The notes below the pieces were generated by a model. The model did no database searches and was not told the DNA's origin. It saw nothing but the letters and a program-made list of their open reading frames with translations. DNA of 64,000 nucleotides from Stutzerimonas stutzeri (GTDB taxonomy: Bacteria; Pseudomonadota; Gammaproteobacteria; Pseudomonadales; Pseudomonadaceae): NCBI RefSeq assembly GCF_009789555.1, contig NZ_CP046902.1, forward strand, positions 1,690,001 through 1,754,000. Reading direction: 5' to 3'. This document shows positions 62,895 through 64,000 of this stretch, in pieces. The number at the start of each line of letters is the position of its first letter. Position 1 is the stretch's first letter. Made by a program: the position numbers and the translations under genes.

Positions 62895-63752
62895 ATGATC
62901 ACCACGCTGCGTCACTCGCAACCCGGGACCGGCCGCGCTTCGCGCAAGCCGGCGCAGCGGGGCGCGAGTCGCCTGGTGCAACGCGAACCGCTTTCGGCGC
63001 GCTTGCCGCGGCCCAGCTTGAGTTCGCTCAAGCGTGTCCTGTGGCCGGTGCTGCTGGTGGGGCTGGTGTTCGGGTTGTACGAACTGGGCGAGCATCTCGC
63101 CCCCTATGCCGACCGGCCTATCGCCAAGGTCAGTGTGCGAGGCGAACTGACCTACGTCGACCAGCAGGCGGTGCAGGCGCGCATGGCGCCGTTCGTCGAG
63201 GCCAGCTTCTTCAAGGTTGATCTCGATGCGCTGCGTCGCGACCTTGAGCAGATGCCTTGGATTTCGCATGTCGAGGCACGCCGGATATGGCCCGATGAGG
63301 TCATGGTGCGCCTCGACGAGCAACTGCCCATCGCGCGCTGGGGCGACGAGTCGCTGCTCAACAACAACGGCCAGGCCTTTGCGCCCAATGACCTGCGCCA
63401 GTATGAACACTTGCCGCAATTATATGGTCCGAAACGGGCCCAGCAGCGGGTCATGCAGCAATACCAGATGCTCAGCCAGATGCTGCGGCCGCTCGGTTTT
63501 TCCATCGCCCGCCTGGAGCTGCGAGCGCGGGGCAGCTGGTTCCTGACGACCAAGCAGGGCGTCGAGCTGCTACTGGGAAGAGACCAGATAATCGAAAAAA
63601 TGCGGCGCTTCACTGCGATTTACCAGCAAGAGCTGGTGCAGCAGAGCGAAAGAATTGCGCGGATCGACCTTCGCTATGCCAACGGCCTCGCCGTGGCGTG
63701 GCGGGAGCCGAGCCCGACCGCGGCGGAAGAAACCGCCGTTGCGAAGAATTGA
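62895..63752 (+). CDS. ftsQ: FtsQ, divisome protein
   Basis: A 285-residue bitopic protein: a basic cytoplasmic N-terminus, one helix (LWPVLLVGLVFGLYELGEHL), a POTRA domain (IAKVSVRGELTYVDQQAVQA) and a beta domain ending near LRYANGLAVAW. Recruits FtsB and FtsL. The ATG at 62895 gives the usual length. Confidence 0.95.
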   Translation: MITTLRHSQPGTGRASRKPAQRGASRLVQREPLSARLPRPSLSSLKRVLWPVLLVGLVFGLYELGEHLAPYADRPIAKVSVRGELTYVDQQAVQARMAPFVEASFFKVDLDALRRDLEQMPWISHVEARRIWPDEVMVRLDEQLPIARWGDESLLNNNGQAFAPNDLRQYEHLPQLYGPKRAQQRVMQQYQMLSQMLRPLGFSIARLELRARGSWFLTTKQGVELLLGRDQIIEKMRRFTAIYQQELVQQSERIARIDLRYANGLAVAWREPSPTAAEETAVAKN

Positions 63753-63764
63753 GGAATGAAACAC

Positions 63765-64000
63765 ATGTCTAGCGTGCAAAGCGGCAAGATGATCGTCGGT
63801 CTCGATATCGGCACCTCCAAGGTGGTGGCGCTGGTGGGCGAAGTGACGCCGGACGGCGAACTCGAAATCGTCGGGATCGGTACCCACCCCTCGCGCGGGT
63901 TGAAGAAGGGCGTCGTGGTTAATATCGAGTCGACCGTCCAGTCAATCCAGCGGGCTGTCGAAGAAGCACAGCTGATGGCAGGCTGCCGCATCCATTCCGC
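63765..64000 (+). CDS. ftsA: FtsA, actin-like divisome protein (3' end outside window)
   Basis: The first 78 codons of FtsA: MIVGLDIGTSKVVALVGEVT is the phosphate-1 loop of the actin fold, and SRGLKKGVVVNIESTVQSIQ follows. It tethers FtsZ to the membrane. The ATG at 63765 is preferred over an in-frame ATG at 63756, which would be only 1 bp from the GAGG box. The frame runs off the window end. Confidence 0.95.
   Translation, partial: MSSVQSGKMIVGLDIGTSKVVALVGEVTPDGELEIVGIGTHPSRGLKKGVVVNIESTVQSIQRAVEEAQLMAGCRIHS

Overview
The window is an almost uninterrupted run of core chromosomal genes from a GC-rich gammaproteobacterium of the Pseudomonas / Stutzerimonas (P. stutzeri group) type. The evidence is the gene order (yhdP-tldD-pmbA, rpoN-ptsN, mla/ttg2, murA-hisGDC-algW, cysD-cysNC, pilA/pilBCD-coaE-yacG, rplM-rpsI-petABC-sspAB, rnpB, mraZ-ftsA), which follows the Pseudomonas order as I know it. 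It is also the family features: AlgW rather than DegS, a CysN-CysC fusion, a short HisG, and REP palindromes of Pseudomonas style. No species assignment can be proven by eye.

Layout. 1-8100: envelope protein YhdP (5' end cut by the window edge), a Nit1-like amidase, the TldD/PmbA(TldE) protease pair and ribosome factor DarP. 8117-15242 (minus): a ten-gene unit read kdsD-kdsC-lptC-lptA-lptB-rpoN-hpf-ptsN-rapZ-ptsO, joining Kdo and LPS export, sigma-54, ribosome hibernation and the nitrogen PTS. 15502-19025: mlaFEDCB lipid-transport operon with a psiE-like membrane gene as last member. 19124-24119: ibaG, murA, hisG, hisD, hisC. 24156-29291: algW (minus), a Nif3-like gene, cysD and cysNC. 29292-36355: type IV pilus region. 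An AT-rich pilA plus PglL-type ligase pair (minus) stands next to the conserved pilBCD (plus), with REP palindromes outside both ends. 36356-39056: coaE, yacG, an orphan CbiM-like membrane protein and an aldo/keto reductase. 39450-43147: ribosomal L13/S9 and the cytochrome bc1 genes. 43236-47793: sspA, sspB, then dolP-diaA/gmhA-yraN-lpoA (minus). 47914-49239: rsmI and RNase P RNA. 49428 to the end: the dcw division and peptidoglycan cluster mraZ-rsmH-ftsL-ftsI-murE-murF-mraY-murD-ftsW-murG-murC-ddl-ftsQ-ftsA (ftsA cut by the window edge).

Taken together the genes build and control the cell envelope: UDP-MurNAc formation (murA), lipid II synthesis and septal synthesis (mur/fts), Kdo supply and LPS export (kds/lpt), phospholipid retrograde transport (mla, yhdP), stress proteolysis (algW, sspB) and surface pili. 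I found no prophage, insertion sequence, CRISPR array, tRNA or toxin-antitoxin pair, and no clearly undescribed system. The least ordinary part is the AT-rich pilin/ligase cassette. It has a sigma-54 promoter, an internal terminator, a four-cysteine pilin without a C-terminal serine, and REP composites nearby.
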